Shown piece after piece: positions 1 through 6,863 of a stretch of DNA of 9,453 nucleotides; positions within the stretch are counted from its first letter, which is position 1; every line of letters starts with the position of its first letter. Below the pieces are notes generated by a model. That model searched no databases and was not told the origin of the DNA. It was given only the letters and a program-made list of their open reading frames with translations. A program made the translations under genes and the position numbers. Source of the stretch: an uncultured Candidatus Melainabacteria bacterium (GTDB lineage Bacteria > Cyanobacteriota > Vampirovibrionia > Gastranaerophilales > Gastranaerophilaceae); assembly GCA_934675225.1 (NCBI GenBank), contig CAKUQA010000026.1:1-9453 (forward strand), read 5' to 3'.

Positions 1-1409
1 GAATCATAAAATGTTGCTTGAGCACAATCATCACTTGATACTGATGAACCTGTTTTCCATGTATATACAAATGTAGCATCGTCTGTAACTAATTTGTTTT
101 CACTCAAGTTACCTTTTTTTACGAAATATTTATCAGAACCGTCAAGGTCAGTTTTTGATACGCCGTTTACGTAATCAGCATAGTAAGTTAAAAATGCTTT
201 TGCAATATTGTTCAAGTTTATACCGACAGTACCTTCATCATAACCATCATCATGACAACCTTTTTGAGATGTACTTGATGTTGTAAAACCGATATAATCT
301 TTACTTTTTAATACTGTATTTTTATCGTATCTGTCTTTAGATGCAATATCTGTACCAACTCCATTAATGAAGCCTTGAACAGTGTCTTTATGGTCTTTCC
401 AACTTGTGTTTTCGTCTAAGTTTTTACCATCATTTTCTTCTGCTTTGTCATACCATTTAGTGGTATATTCATTCATTTTTGTGGCATCACCGGTACCGAC
501 CAATAACAAGTTTTGAGTTTGAGTTGTTGCATATTCTATAGCTTGTTTGGTTACTGCATCTCCCAAATCTAAGACAGCTGAAAATTCGTCAGCTAACCAG
601 TCAACAAAACCACCACTATCAGTTAGGTAATGTTGCATAGCTGCAAGACCTAATACCGGGCTCTGTTCACCGTTTATACCTCTGTAGTCAAGGTAATATT
701 GATCATCATCACCTAATAATTGCCCTAAATTTAAATTCCAGCTATTGCTAGAATCAAGTCTTTCATCAACACTTCCTTTTCTAAGGAAAATTTCTCTAGT
801 CTTATTTTTACCTTTTACAGGGTCAAGTTCTTTGGTATAAGCTTTTGTGTTTACAGTGAATGTATCACCTTTAGCTTTGAAATAATCTGCTAATTCTGTT
901 AATTTACCACTTTGTGTAACAATTGCTACAGTTGAGCCACCGCCCATACCAGCAGCTTGGTTATATGGAAGTCCTAAAATTGTATTAGCTGTTTTGGTTG
1001 TAATAACACCTTCAGTCCCTAATGCTTCTATAAATTTATTACGCATAGTTTCAGAAGGTAATGTTCCTAAACCTTCTTGCGGAATGCCTGCTGCTTCTGC
1101 AGCTGCAGCATATTTGGAATTTAATGTTGCTCTGCCTTGAGGATTTGTAATAAGAACAGGCATGTAATCATTTAATGCAGATGGAGTCATTAAAATTCCA
1201 TAAGACAATGGATTAGACTCATCGCCTGTACCATAATAATCATAAATTAATTTTGTTTGATCAAGCGAGTTTTGATATTCGTTAGAAAGGTCAGTTAGCT
1301 GACGTGATAGAGCCAGTTTCTGATGAGAAAGACGCATAGACTCATATTCACAGTCAGATTTTCTGCCTGTTATCGTCAATAATCTAGCTTGTCCTGCCGC
1401 TAATCCCAT
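1..1409 (-). CDS. Large protein of unknown function, N-terminal part (3' end off the window)
   Basis: An uninterrupted minus-strand frame runs from the ATG at 1409 to the left edge, giving 469 codons with no stop, so the C-terminus is missing. The start is supported by AAGAAAGGAAA about 7 nt upstream. The protein begins MGLAAGQARLLTITGRKSD, followed by a polar, probably helical heptad-like stretch to about residue 50. It then becomes a mixed, Asp/Gly/Thr/Asn-rich region with an Ala-rich stretch near residues 100-110 and a Gly-rich stretch near 150-160. I see no signal peptide, membrane helix, Walker motif or catalytic signature. From memory, proteins opening with a similar MG-AA-QARLL-T-RK motif recur in Gastranaerophilales and other gut metagenome genomes as hypothetical proteins; I could not check this. 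The N-terminal helical region loosely recalls flagellar axial or secreted coiled-coil proteins, but no diagnostic motif supports that. Function unknown; that it is a real gene is nearly certain. Confidence 0.88.
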   Translation of the reverse strand, partial: MGLAAGQARLLTITGRKSDCEYESMRLSHQKLALSRQLTDLSNEYQNSLDQTKLIYDYYGTGDESNPLSYGILMTPSALNDYMPVLITNPQGRATLNSKYAAAAEAAGIPQEGLGTLPSETMRNKFIEALGTEGVITTKTANTILGLPYNQAAGMGGGSTVAIVTQSGKLTELADYFKAKGDTFTVNTKAYTKELDPVKGKNKTREIFLRKGSVDERLDSSNSWNLNLGQLLGDDDQYYLDYRGINGEQSPVLGLAAMQHYLTDSGGFVDWLADEFSAVLDLGDAVTKQAIEYATTQTQNLLLVGTGDATKMNEYTTKWYDKAEENDGKNLDENTSWKDHKDTVQGFINGVGTDIASKDRYDKNTVLKSKDYIGFTTSSTSQKGCHDDGYDEGTVGINLNNIAKAFLTYYADYVNGVSKTDLDGSDKYFVKKGNLSENKLVTDDATFVYTWKTGSSVSSDDCAQATFYD

Positions 1410-1489
1410 TGATGATTTCCTTTCTTAGTAACGTTCATATAGAACTACGGCATTTTTAACTAAAAACTTTAAAAACTAATGTCTGTTTG

Positions 1490-1501
1490 TAACAATTGTT
1501 A
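1490..1501. promoter_or_regulatory. Perfect 12-nt palindrome, possible operator
   Basis: TAACAATTGTTA is its own reverse complement. It lies about 80 nt upstream of the leftward start codon and about 125 nt upstream of the rightward -10 box, where a dimeric regulator of either gene could bind. Palindromes arise readily in AT-rich DNA, so this is only a candidate site. Confidence 0.25.
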
Positions 1502-1601
1502 ACATGAAAATGAAATATATATTCATGTATTATTCTCAAAAATAAGTGTATAAAAGTCTATATTAAAAAATGTAAAATTGCTACTTTTGTAATACTTTTG
1601 A

Positions 1602-1632
1602 TTGATGAGTTTTTTGTAAAAAGTGGTATAAT
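1602..1632 (+). promoter_or_regulatory. Extended -10 promoter of the Ycf45-like gene
   Basis: TATAAT at 1627-1632 is a consensus -10 box preceded by TGG, giving the extended -10 pattern TGnTATAAT. The best -35 candidate is TTGATG at 1602-1607 with a 19-nt spacer, which is long, so the extended -10 probably carries most of the strength. Transcription would start near 1639, leaving a leader of about 115 nt before the ATG at 1755. Confidence 0.65.
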
Positions 1633-1712
1633 ATATATAGAAAGGTGAATTGAATATAAGAAATTAAATAATTAGTTTCGCTGCGGGTGCGGAATTGTAA
1701 TCAGCCGGTAAT

Positions 1713-1735
1713 TATTTTGTTATATATACAAAATA
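1713..1735 (+). promoter_or_regulatory. Inverted repeat in the leader of the Ycf45-like gene
   Basis: TATTTTGT (1713-1720) and ACAAAATA (1728-1735) are perfect 8-nt inverted arms around a 7-nt TATATAT loop. They end just before the ribosome binding site AGAAAGG (1738-1744), which is 10 nt from the ATG. In RNA this would be a weak AT-rich hairpin next to the Shine-Dalgarno sequence; in DNA it could be an operator. A role is inference. Confidence 0.35.
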
Positions 1736-1754
1736 GTAGAAAGGCAGAAAGAAA

Positions 1755-3386
1755 ATGAGCAACTTACAATTTCAAAACGATTTAGACCGATTGACGGAAG
1801 TTTTACCGGAAAAGGTAAAAAAGCACATCTCTTATGAAAAAATGGAAGATGTAATTGAAATTGTCTTAGATATCGGCAGAACCCCTGAAATTCGTCATGC
1901 TGGAGGCAAAATAGAGTATTTGGGAGAAGAATTCGTTACAGAGGACGACATTAACTATATAACAAGTCGTATTCAAGAATTTACTTCCGATAACCGTTCA
2001 GGTATACCAGGAACTCTCCACAGAATTAGTGCTATAAGAAACAGACAAGGAAAAGTTATTGGTTTAACCTGTCGTATTGGGCGTGTAGTTACAGGAACAA
2101 TTGCTTGTATAAAAGACATTTGTATGATGAATAAAAGTATCTTATTCTTAGGTCGCCCAGGGGTTGGTAAAACAACTAAATTAAGAGAAATATCTCGTTT
2201 AGTTGCTGATGAACTCGGAAAACGTGTTGTAATTGTAGATACATCAAATGAAATTGCAGGTGATGGTGATACGCCGCATCCGGCTATCGGGCATGCGCGT
2301 CGTATGCAAGTTACACAACCTGAATTCCAAAAAGATATAATGATTGAGGCGGTTGAAAATCACACTCCGGAAGTTATTGTAGTTGACGAGATTGGTACGG
2401 AAGCAGAAGCTCAGGCAGCACGTACAATCGCAGAACGTGGAGTTATGTTGATTGCAACCGCCCACGGTAATAGTTTAGAAAACCTTATTAAAAACCCTAC
2501 ATTATCGGATTTGGTCGGAGGTATTCAATCCGTAACATTAGGGGATGATGAGGCTAAACGTCGAGCTTCTCAAAAAACAGTCTTGGAAAGAGAAAAACAA
2601 CCTACATTTGATGTTGTTATCGAAATTTTGGATAGAAATACTCTTGCAGTTTACAAAGACACAGCAGAAGCCGTTGATTACATCTTAAGAGGTTGGCCAA
2701 TCAGACCGGAGATTAGGAAAGTTGACAAATCTTATGAAGGCGAACTCCCTCCTCAAACTCAAAACAAAGTAGAACCAACAATTTCGGATATCCCAAAAGA
2801 GATAAATAAATTAGAACAAAAAATTCAACCGGAGCATAATACTGATAGCTTGAAATTCTCTTTCTCCAGACAAAAATATGTGGATGAGGTTAAAGGTTTT
2901 AAGAAAATTTATCTTTATGCGGTTTCAAGAACGATTGTTGAAAAAGTTATCGAACGCTTGAATTTGAACGCCGAAATTACTCGTAATCTTGACGAGGCAG
3001 ATATTGTTATTGCGCATAAAAACTTTATAAAAGGTGGCGCAAAAGTTTTAAGTACTGCAAATGATTACAGATTACAGATATTTTATGTAAAAACTAATTC
3101 TATGGCACAAATTCAAAAGGTTTTAAAAGAAGCTTTGCAAATAACAGAAGCTTCAGAAACACTTTGTGGGTATTATGATGATGCCGAAAGAGCTTTAGAT
3201 GAAGCAAAAGCAGCTATAAATAAAATTCTTGCCGGTGCTGAACATGTAGAATTACAACCGCAAAATCAACATATTAGAAAATTGCAACATGAACTTGTTG
3301 AACAACATAATATGTCTAGCAAATCAGTTGGCGAAGGCAATAATCGTCATTTGAGAATTGTTGGCGGAAAAGATTTCCATAGTTAA
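1755..3386 (+). CDS. ycf45: Ycf45-like protein: SpoIIIAA-type AAA ATPase with C-terminal R3H domain
   Basis: A 543-residue protein, full length for the cyanobacterial/plastid Ycf45 family. Residues about 10-115 form the N-terminal region that precedes the ATPase. The ATPase core has Walker A GRPGVGKTT (133-141), the segment VDTSNEIAGDGDTPHPAIGHARRM broken across 161-184, Walker B VIVVDE (207-212) and a sensor-like TAHG (235-238), as in SpoIIIAA/Ycf45 proteins. A charged linker (about 325-370) leads to a small alpha/beta domain (about 383-465; KIYLYAVSR, EADIVIA, VKTN). The R3H domain occupies about 495-536 with its defining R508-xxx-H512 pair and a distal NNRHLRIV. The family is predicted to bind single-stranded nucleic acid using ATP; its cellular role is poorly defined. 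The ribosome binding site is AGAAAGG at 1738-1744. It is monocistronic here, convergent with the small genes at 3468-3826, and I see no strong terminator directly behind it. Confidence 0.93.
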   Translation: MSNLQFQNDLDRLTEVLPEKVKKHISYEKMEDVIEIVLDIGRTPEIRHAGGKIEYLGEEFVTEDDINYITSRIQEFTSDNRSGIPGTLHRISAIRNRQGKVIGLTCRIGRVVTGTIACIKDICMMNKSILFLGRPGVGKTTKLREISRLVADELGKRVVIVDTSNEIAGDGDTPHPAIGHARRMQVTQPEFQKDIMIEAVENHTPEVIVVDEIGTEAEAQAARTIAERGVMLIATAHGNSLENLIKNPTLSDLVGGIQSVTLGDDEAKRRASQKTVLEREKQPTFDVVIEILDRNTLAVYKDTAEAVDYILRGWPIRPEIRKVDKSYEGELPPQTQNKVEPTISDIPKEINKLEQKIQPEHNTDSLKFSFSRQKYVDEVKGFKKIYLYAVSRTIVEKVIERLNLNAEITRNLDEADIVIAHKNFIKGGAKVLSTANDYRLQIFYVKTNSMAQIQKVLKEALQITEASETLCGYYDDAERALDEAKAAINKILAGAEHVELQPQNQHIRKLQHELVEQHNMSSKSVGEGNNRHLRIVGGKDFHS

Positions 3387-3467
3387 TTGGTTTAAGTTTT
3401 CACGAAATATTTTAGCTGAAAGTAGCCATGTAATTTGGAATAATTAAAATTCTAAACAGTTAAAAAT

Positions 3468-3581
3468 TTATGAATTTTTTTCGTGTTTAGCAAATTCTTT
3501 GTCTTGTTTGTTTATTCTATATAAAAAATATGCTGGGGCAAAAATTACAAAAATAACGGCTAAATATTGTGACCAATCCAT
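3468..3581 (-). CDS. 37-residue single-helix membrane protein
   Basis: A short ORF encoding MDWSQYLAVIFVIFAPAYFL followed by a basic, charged tail ending in HEKNS. One hydrophobic helix spans about residues 5-21. The tail (R-x-N-K-x-D-K) would stay in the cytoplasm by the positive-inside rule, with the N-terminus outside. The start is well supported: AAGGAG lies 7 nt upstream, and the ATG overlaps the stop of the preceding small membrane gene as TAATG, a hallmark of translational coupling. The stop is at 3468-3470. No family is recognised. Such tiny membrane proteins often act as subunits or modulators of a membrane complex, but nothing here names a partner. The strong ribosome binding site and overlap make it likely real despite its length. 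Confidence 0.7.
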   Translation of the reverse strand: MDWSQYLAVIFVIFAPAYFLYRINKQDKEFAKHEKNS

Positions 3582-3826
3582 TATATTTCTCCTTTTTTCA
3601 TTTTTTCTAAAATTTTAGTTAGTTCTGTGCGTTTTGTAAAATAAGCATTAAAAAATACTATTGCCCATATAAATCCTGCAATAATATAAAAATATATTAA
3701 TAGTGTTTTTTCTCTATAATACTAAAACCAATAACTCCACCACCCATAATGAAGATTGCTCCCCCAGATATGGTTCATTTCATTTCTTAAGCAATTGGCT
3801 TTTTCTTTTAAATAAATTTCATCCAT
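3581..3826 (-). pseudogene. Small two-helix membrane protein gene broken by two compensating homopolymer indels
   Basis: Reading from the ATG at 3826 gives MDEIYLKEKANCLRNEMNHIW. The frame then passes through a run of five G (3761-3765) and continues in a non-hydrophobic frame to a TAG at 3722-3724. Removing one G gives a hydrophobic reading GAIFIMGGGVIGFSIIEKK. That frame hits TAA at 3697-3699 unless one A is added to the run of six A (3706-3711). Adding it continues as TLLIYFYIIAGFIWAIVFF then a basic tail ending KKGEI, with its stop overlapping the next gene. The repaired product is 81 residues with two membrane helices. The total length, 246 nt, is exactly 82 codons because the two indels cancel. 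Both breaks sit in homopolymers, so sequencing error, true decay or slippage-based recoding are all possible. A shorter start at 3747, behind GGGGGAG, is an alternative. Confidence 0.6.
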
Positions 3827-3832
3827 AAAAAA

Positions 3833-3860
3833 ATTATAGCATTTTTTTTGATTAGCGCAA
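3833..3860 (-). promoter_or_regulatory. Extended -10 promoter of the small membrane operon
   Basis: On the minus strand TGCTATAAT (3841-3833) gives a consensus -10 with the TGn extension. A weak -35 candidate, TTGCGC (3860-3855), lies 16 nt upstream. Only 6 nt separate the -10 from the ATG at 3826, so the transcript would start at or almost at that codon and be leaderless, or translation would begin further downstream. No Shine-Dalgarno sequence precedes 3826. Confidence 0.5.
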
Positions 3861-3865
3861 TAAAT

Positions 3866-3899
3866 AAAGCAGATGAGATTATTTTTTCTCATCTGCTTT
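3866..3899. terminator. Strong hairpin terminator, possibly bidirectional
   Basis: AAAGCAGATGAGA (3866-3878) and TCTCATCTGCTTT (3887-3899) form a perfect 13-bp stem with an 8-nt loop. On the plus strand TTAATTTT follows; on the minus strand TTTATTTATT follows. Its position suits termination of leftward ppdK transcription before the small operon's promoter. It could also stop rightward read-through from the Ycf45-like gene. Confidence 0.75.
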
Positions 3900-4073
3900 T
3901 TAATTTTGTACCAACCCCTAAAGGTCGGGTTAAGCGGCACGCTTCTTATGAAGTCGTTAGCTTTTTAATTTGTACCAACCCCTGAAGGTTGGGTTAAGCG
4001 GCACGCTTTCTACGAAGTCGTTAGCTTTTTAATTTTGTCCCAACTCCTAAAGGTTGGGTTAAGCGGCACGCTT
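3895..4073. repeat. Tandem array of three 64-65 bp hairpin-forming repeats
   Basis: Three direct copies start at 3895, 3960 and 4024, each opening GCTTTTTAATTT. The first two run 65 and 64 bp; the third is cut after about 50 bp where ppdK begins. Each carries two inverted repeats. One is an invariant AAGCG-GCA-CGCTT. The other is a CCAACC/GGTTGG-type stem whose arms vary together: a G-T wobble in copy 1, CCAACC/GGTTGG in copy 2, and a shifted but still six-pair CCCAAC/GTTGGG in copy 3. The last bases of copy 3 supply the stop codon of ppdK. Because the whole period is conserved there are no unique spacers. This resembles REP-type or other dispersed palindromic intergenic repeats, and it would be transcribed as the ppdK 3' untranslated region. 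Confidence 0.85.
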
Positions 4074-6750
4074 ATTTGCAACCAAGTGGAAGTGAGATGT
4101 CTTTAGATTGCTTGAACTCAATTACTGCTTGAGCTGCAGCAAGACGAGCTTGTGGAACTCTGAAAGGAGAGCAAGATACATAGTTCAAGCCAATTCTATG
4201 ACAGAATTTAACTGATGCAGGATCACCACCGTGTTCTCCACAAATTCCTCGTTTTAGGTGAGGACGAACTTTTAGAGCTTTTTCAAGAGCTATTTTCATT
4301 AATTGTCCGACACCTTCTTGGTCAAGTGTAGAGAATGGGTTTGCCGGAAGGATTTTTTGTTCTACATAATTTTGTAAAAATTTTCCTTCTGCATCGTCTC
4401 TAGAGTATCCGAAGGTCATTTGAGTCAAGTCATTTGTTCCGAATGAGAAAAATTCTGCATATTCTGCAATTTGGTCAGCAGTTAGTGCTGCACGAGGAAT
4501 TTCAATCATTGTTCCAAACATATAATCAACTCTAACTCCTTTTTCGTCCATAACTTCGTTTGCAACACGTTCAAGTACGCCTTTTACTGTTTTAAGCTCG
4601 TTTACGTGTCCAACAAGTGGAATCATGACTTCCGGTTTAACATCTAAGCCTTCTTTTTTCAGGTCGCAAGCTGCATAGAATATTGCACGAACTTGCATTT
4701 CGTTAATTTCAGGATAAGTTAAACCAAGACGGCAACCTCTTAAGCCCATCATAGGGTTAGATTCAGACATCGCTTCAACTATGTTTAGTAGTTTTTCGTC
4801 CTCTTTGTAGTCCTCGCCTTTAGCTTTTTTTGTTGCAACTTTGGCGATTAATTCTTCTTTATCAGGTAAGAATTCGTGTAGAGGTGGATCAAGCAGTCTG
4901 ATTGTCATTGATTTTTCACCAAGAGCTTTGAACATAGCGTAAAAATCGCTGTATTGCATTGGTAATAAGTGTTCAAGGGCTTCTTTTCTAGCTTCAGGAG
5001 TTCCGGCAATAATCATTTTTTGAACCCAAGGAAGTCTTTCAGGATCCATAAACATGTGTTCTGTTCTGCAAAGTCCAACACCTTCTGCTCCTAATTCTAG
5101 GGCTTTTGCAACATCTGCCGGAGTGTCAGCATTTGCTCTAACTCCAAGAAGTTTTATTTCGTCAACCCAAGTAAACAATTTTTTGAAATTGTCATCCATA
5201 GTTGGAGGAACTAGATGTATTGCGCCTTCCATAACTTCTCCGGTGCCGCCATCAAGTGATATAATATCGTTTTTGTGATAAACAGTTCCATCACCTGCTG
5301 TTAATGTTTCGTTTTTAAGGTCAATAGAAAGATCTTCACAACCTGCAACACAAGGTTTTCCCATACCTTTTGCAACAACTGCTGCGTGAGAAGTCATTCC
5401 GCCACGAAGTGTTAAAACACCTTGAGATTCAATCATACCGTGAATATCATCAGGACAAGTTTCTATTCTGACTAAAATTATTTTTTCTCCTGCTTTACCG
5501 CGTGTTGCAGCTTCTTCTGTATCAAATACAATTTTACCTACTGCAGCTCCAGGGGAAGCAGCAAGACCTTGAGCAATTTTATGAGCTTCTTTTTTAGCTT
5601 TTGTGTCAAAGTCAGGTAGTAATACTTGATAAAGTTGATTTGCGTCAACAAGTTCTACTGCTCTTTCTTTGTTGATAATGCCTTCTTCACACATTTCAAC
5701 TGCAATTCTAACGGAAGCTTTTGCGGTTCTTTTCCCGTTACGAGTTTGCAAAATCCACAATTTACCTCTTTCTATTGTAAATTCCATATCTTGAACATCT
5801 TTATAACCTTTTTCAAGTTTTTTAGCTATATCAACATATTGTTTGTATAGTTCAGGCATTTCATGTTCTAGTTCTGCAATCGGTTTTGGAGTTCTTATAC
5901 CAGCAACAACATCTTCGCCTTGAGCATTTGTCAAATATTCACCATAGAATTTGTTTTCACCGGTAGAAGGGTTTCTTGTGAATGAAACACCTGTAGCACA
6001 ATCATCGCCCATGTTTCCAAATACCATTGTTTGAACGTTTACGGCTGTTCCGTAATTGTGGTCGATTTTGTAGTGTTCTCTATATGCAACTGCACGTGGA
6101 ATGTTCCAAGAACGGAAAACAGCTTCAATAGATTCTTCCAGTTGAATATATGGATCTTGAGGAAATTCTTTACCTGTTTCTTTTTTAATTAATTCTTTAT
6201 AAGGTTCAATTAAAGATTTCCAGTCATCGGCAGTTAGGTCAGTGTCTGACTTGTAGCCTTTTTCTTCTTTGATTTTGTCTAGGTAATCTTCAAATTTTTG
6301 TCTGTCAATTTCCCAAGCAACAGAGCCAAACATTGTTAAAAATCTTCTGTAAGAGTCATAACAAAATCTCGGATTTTTAGTTAGTTTAATCATTCCTTCT
6401 ACAGTTTGATCGTTCAAGCCAAGGTTTAGAATTGTTTCCATCATACCAGGCATTGAAAGTCTTGCTCCGGAGCGAACAGAAACTAAAAGTGGATTTTCTG
6501 CATCACCAAACTTTTTACCGGCTTGTTTTTCTACTGTGTGAAGTGCTTCTTTTACTTCATCCATAAGACCGGCAGGCATTTTGTTGCCATGGTTAATATA
6601 ATCCATACAGGTTCCTGTTGTAATTGTTAAACCTGGAGGAACAGGTAGTCCTAAATTTGTCATTTCTGCAAGGTTTGCACCTTTGCCACCCAAAAGGTCG
6701 CGCATGTCTGCATTACCTTCTTTGAATAACCATACACGTTTTGCGCTCAT
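4072..6750 (-). CDS. ppdK: Pyruvate, phosphate dikinase (EC 2.7.9.1)
   Basis: This enzyme reversibly converts pyruvate, ATP and phosphate to phosphoenolpyruvate, AMP and pyrophosphate in the cytoplasm. In anaerobes it often runs glycolytically to gain extra ATP. The 892-residue protein matches the usual length (about 870-890). The N-terminal nucleotide-binding domain shows GGKGANLAEM (21-30) and SVRSGARLSMPGMMETILNL (91-110). The central phosphohistidine domain has GGMTSHAAVVAKGMGKP, with catalytic His455 and the preceding Thr453 that regulatory proteins target in plants and some bacteria. The C-terminal PEP/pyruvate barrel has GLCRTEHMF (559-567), LRGCRLGLTYPEI, SFGTNDLTQMTFGYSRDD (769-786) and GICGEHGGDP with catalytic Cys837. 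All key residues are present. The start is supported by AAAGGAG 7 nt upstream. It appears to be transcribed alone from the promoter near 6800. Its stop codon overlaps the repeat array. PEP synthase and PTS enzyme I are excluded by length and motifs. Confidence 0.98.
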   Translation of the reverse strand: MSAKRVWLFKEGNADMRDLLGGKGANLAEMTNLGLPVPPGLTITTGTCMDYINHGNKMPAGLMDEVKEALHTVEKQAGKKFGDAENPLLVSVRSGARLSMPGMMETILNLGLNDQTVEGMIKLTKNPRFCYDSYRRFLTMFGSVAWEIDRQKFEDYLDKIKEEKGYKSDTDLTADDWKSLIEPYKELIKKETGKEFPQDPYIQLEESIEAVFRSWNIPRAVAYREHYKIDHNYGTAVNVQTMVFGNMGDDCATGVSFTRNPSTGENKFYGEYLTNAQGEDVVAGIRTPKPIAELEHEMPELYKQYVDIAKKLEKGYKDVQDMEFTIERGKLWILQTRNGKRTAKASVRIAVEMCEEGIINKERAVELVDANQLYQVLLPDFDTKAKKEAHKIAQGLAASPGAAVGKIVFDTEEAATRGKAGEKIILVRIETCPDDIHGMIESQGVLTLRGGMTSHAAVVAKGMGKPCVAGCEDLSIDLKNETLTAGDGTVYHKNDIISLDGGTGEVMEGAIHLVPPTMDDNFKKLFTWVDEIKLLGVRANADTPADVAKALELGAEGVGLCRTEHMFMDPERLPWVQKMIIAGTPEARKEALEHLLPMQYSDFYAMFKALGEKSMTIRLLDPPLHEFLPDKEELIAKVATKKAKGEDYKEDEKLLNIVEAMSESNPMMGLRGCRLGLTYPEINEMQVRAIFYAACDLKKEGLDVKPEVMIPLVGHVNELKTVKGVLERVANEVMDEKGVRVDYMFGTMIEIPRAALTADQIAEYAEFFSFGTNDLTQMTFGYSRDDAEGKFLQNYVEQKILPANPFSTLDQEGVGQLMKIALEKALKVRPHLKRGICGEHGGDPASVKFCHRIGLNYVSCSPFRVPQARLAAAQAVIEFKQSKDISLPLGCK

Positions 6751-6797
6751 GTTATGTCTCCTTTCATATTCATATAATAAACACCTCTAATGAATTT

Positions 6798-6806
6798 ACT
6801 ATATCA
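6798..6806 (-). promoter_or_regulatory. Extended -10 promoter of ppdK
   Basis: On the minus strand TGATATAGT (6806-6798) matches the extended -10 pattern TGnTATAaT with one mismatch. No good -35 is seen 16-18 nt upstream in the very AT-rich flank. Transcription would start near 6791, giving a leader of about 40 nt that contains the AAAGGAG ribosome binding site. Confidence 0.5.
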
Positions 6807-6863
6807 CAAAATATAAAAATAGTACTTATAAATTTGAGAAATTTATTATAAAATTTTTCGCTA

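Larger units (their letters stand above)
1410..1754. other. Divergent intergenic region
   Basis: This 345-bp AT-rich stretch separates the leftward unknown gene from the rightward Ycf45-like gene. No ORF in it looks real. It holds a 12-nt perfect palindrome TAACAATTGTTA (1490-1501) and an inverted pair CATGAA/TTCATG (1503-1508 and 1522-1527). It also holds the extended -10 promoter of the rightward gene, a GC-rich patch (about 1679-1708) and a perfect 8-bp inverted repeat just before that gene's ribosome binding site. I could not pick out a convincing promoter for the leftward gene. Confidence 0.6.

Noticed and set aside
3462..3479. Terminator for the Ycf45-like gene
   Set aside because: AAAAATT/AATTTTT is an all-AT 7-bp stem inside the end of the opposing small gene; too weak to call.
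3697..3747. A separate 16-residue peptide starting at 3747
   Set aside because: It has GGGGGAG upstream, but its hydrophobic content joins naturally with the flanking frames into one two-helix protein, so it is treated as part of the disrupted gene.
3722..3940. 72-residue minus-strand ORF as one intact gene
   Set aside because: Its N-terminal half is translated from the repeat and terminator hairpin; only the part from 3826 is plausible, and that is better explained as the start of the frameshifted membrane gene.
3895..4073. CRISPR array
   Set aside because: The sequence between the hairpin cores is conserved from copy to copy, so there are no unique spacers, and no cas gene is nearby.
3895..4073. 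Integron attC-like sites
   Set aside because: GTTAAGC resembles one half of a core site, but the paired second core site and the usual arm arrangement are absent, and no integrase or cassettes are seen.
5054..5850. Short plus-strand ORFs inside ppdK, and similar ones inside the oxidoreductase genes and opposite the Ycf45-like gene
   Set aside because: They are antisense shadows of well-supported enzyme genes, with no ribosome binding sites or recognisable products.
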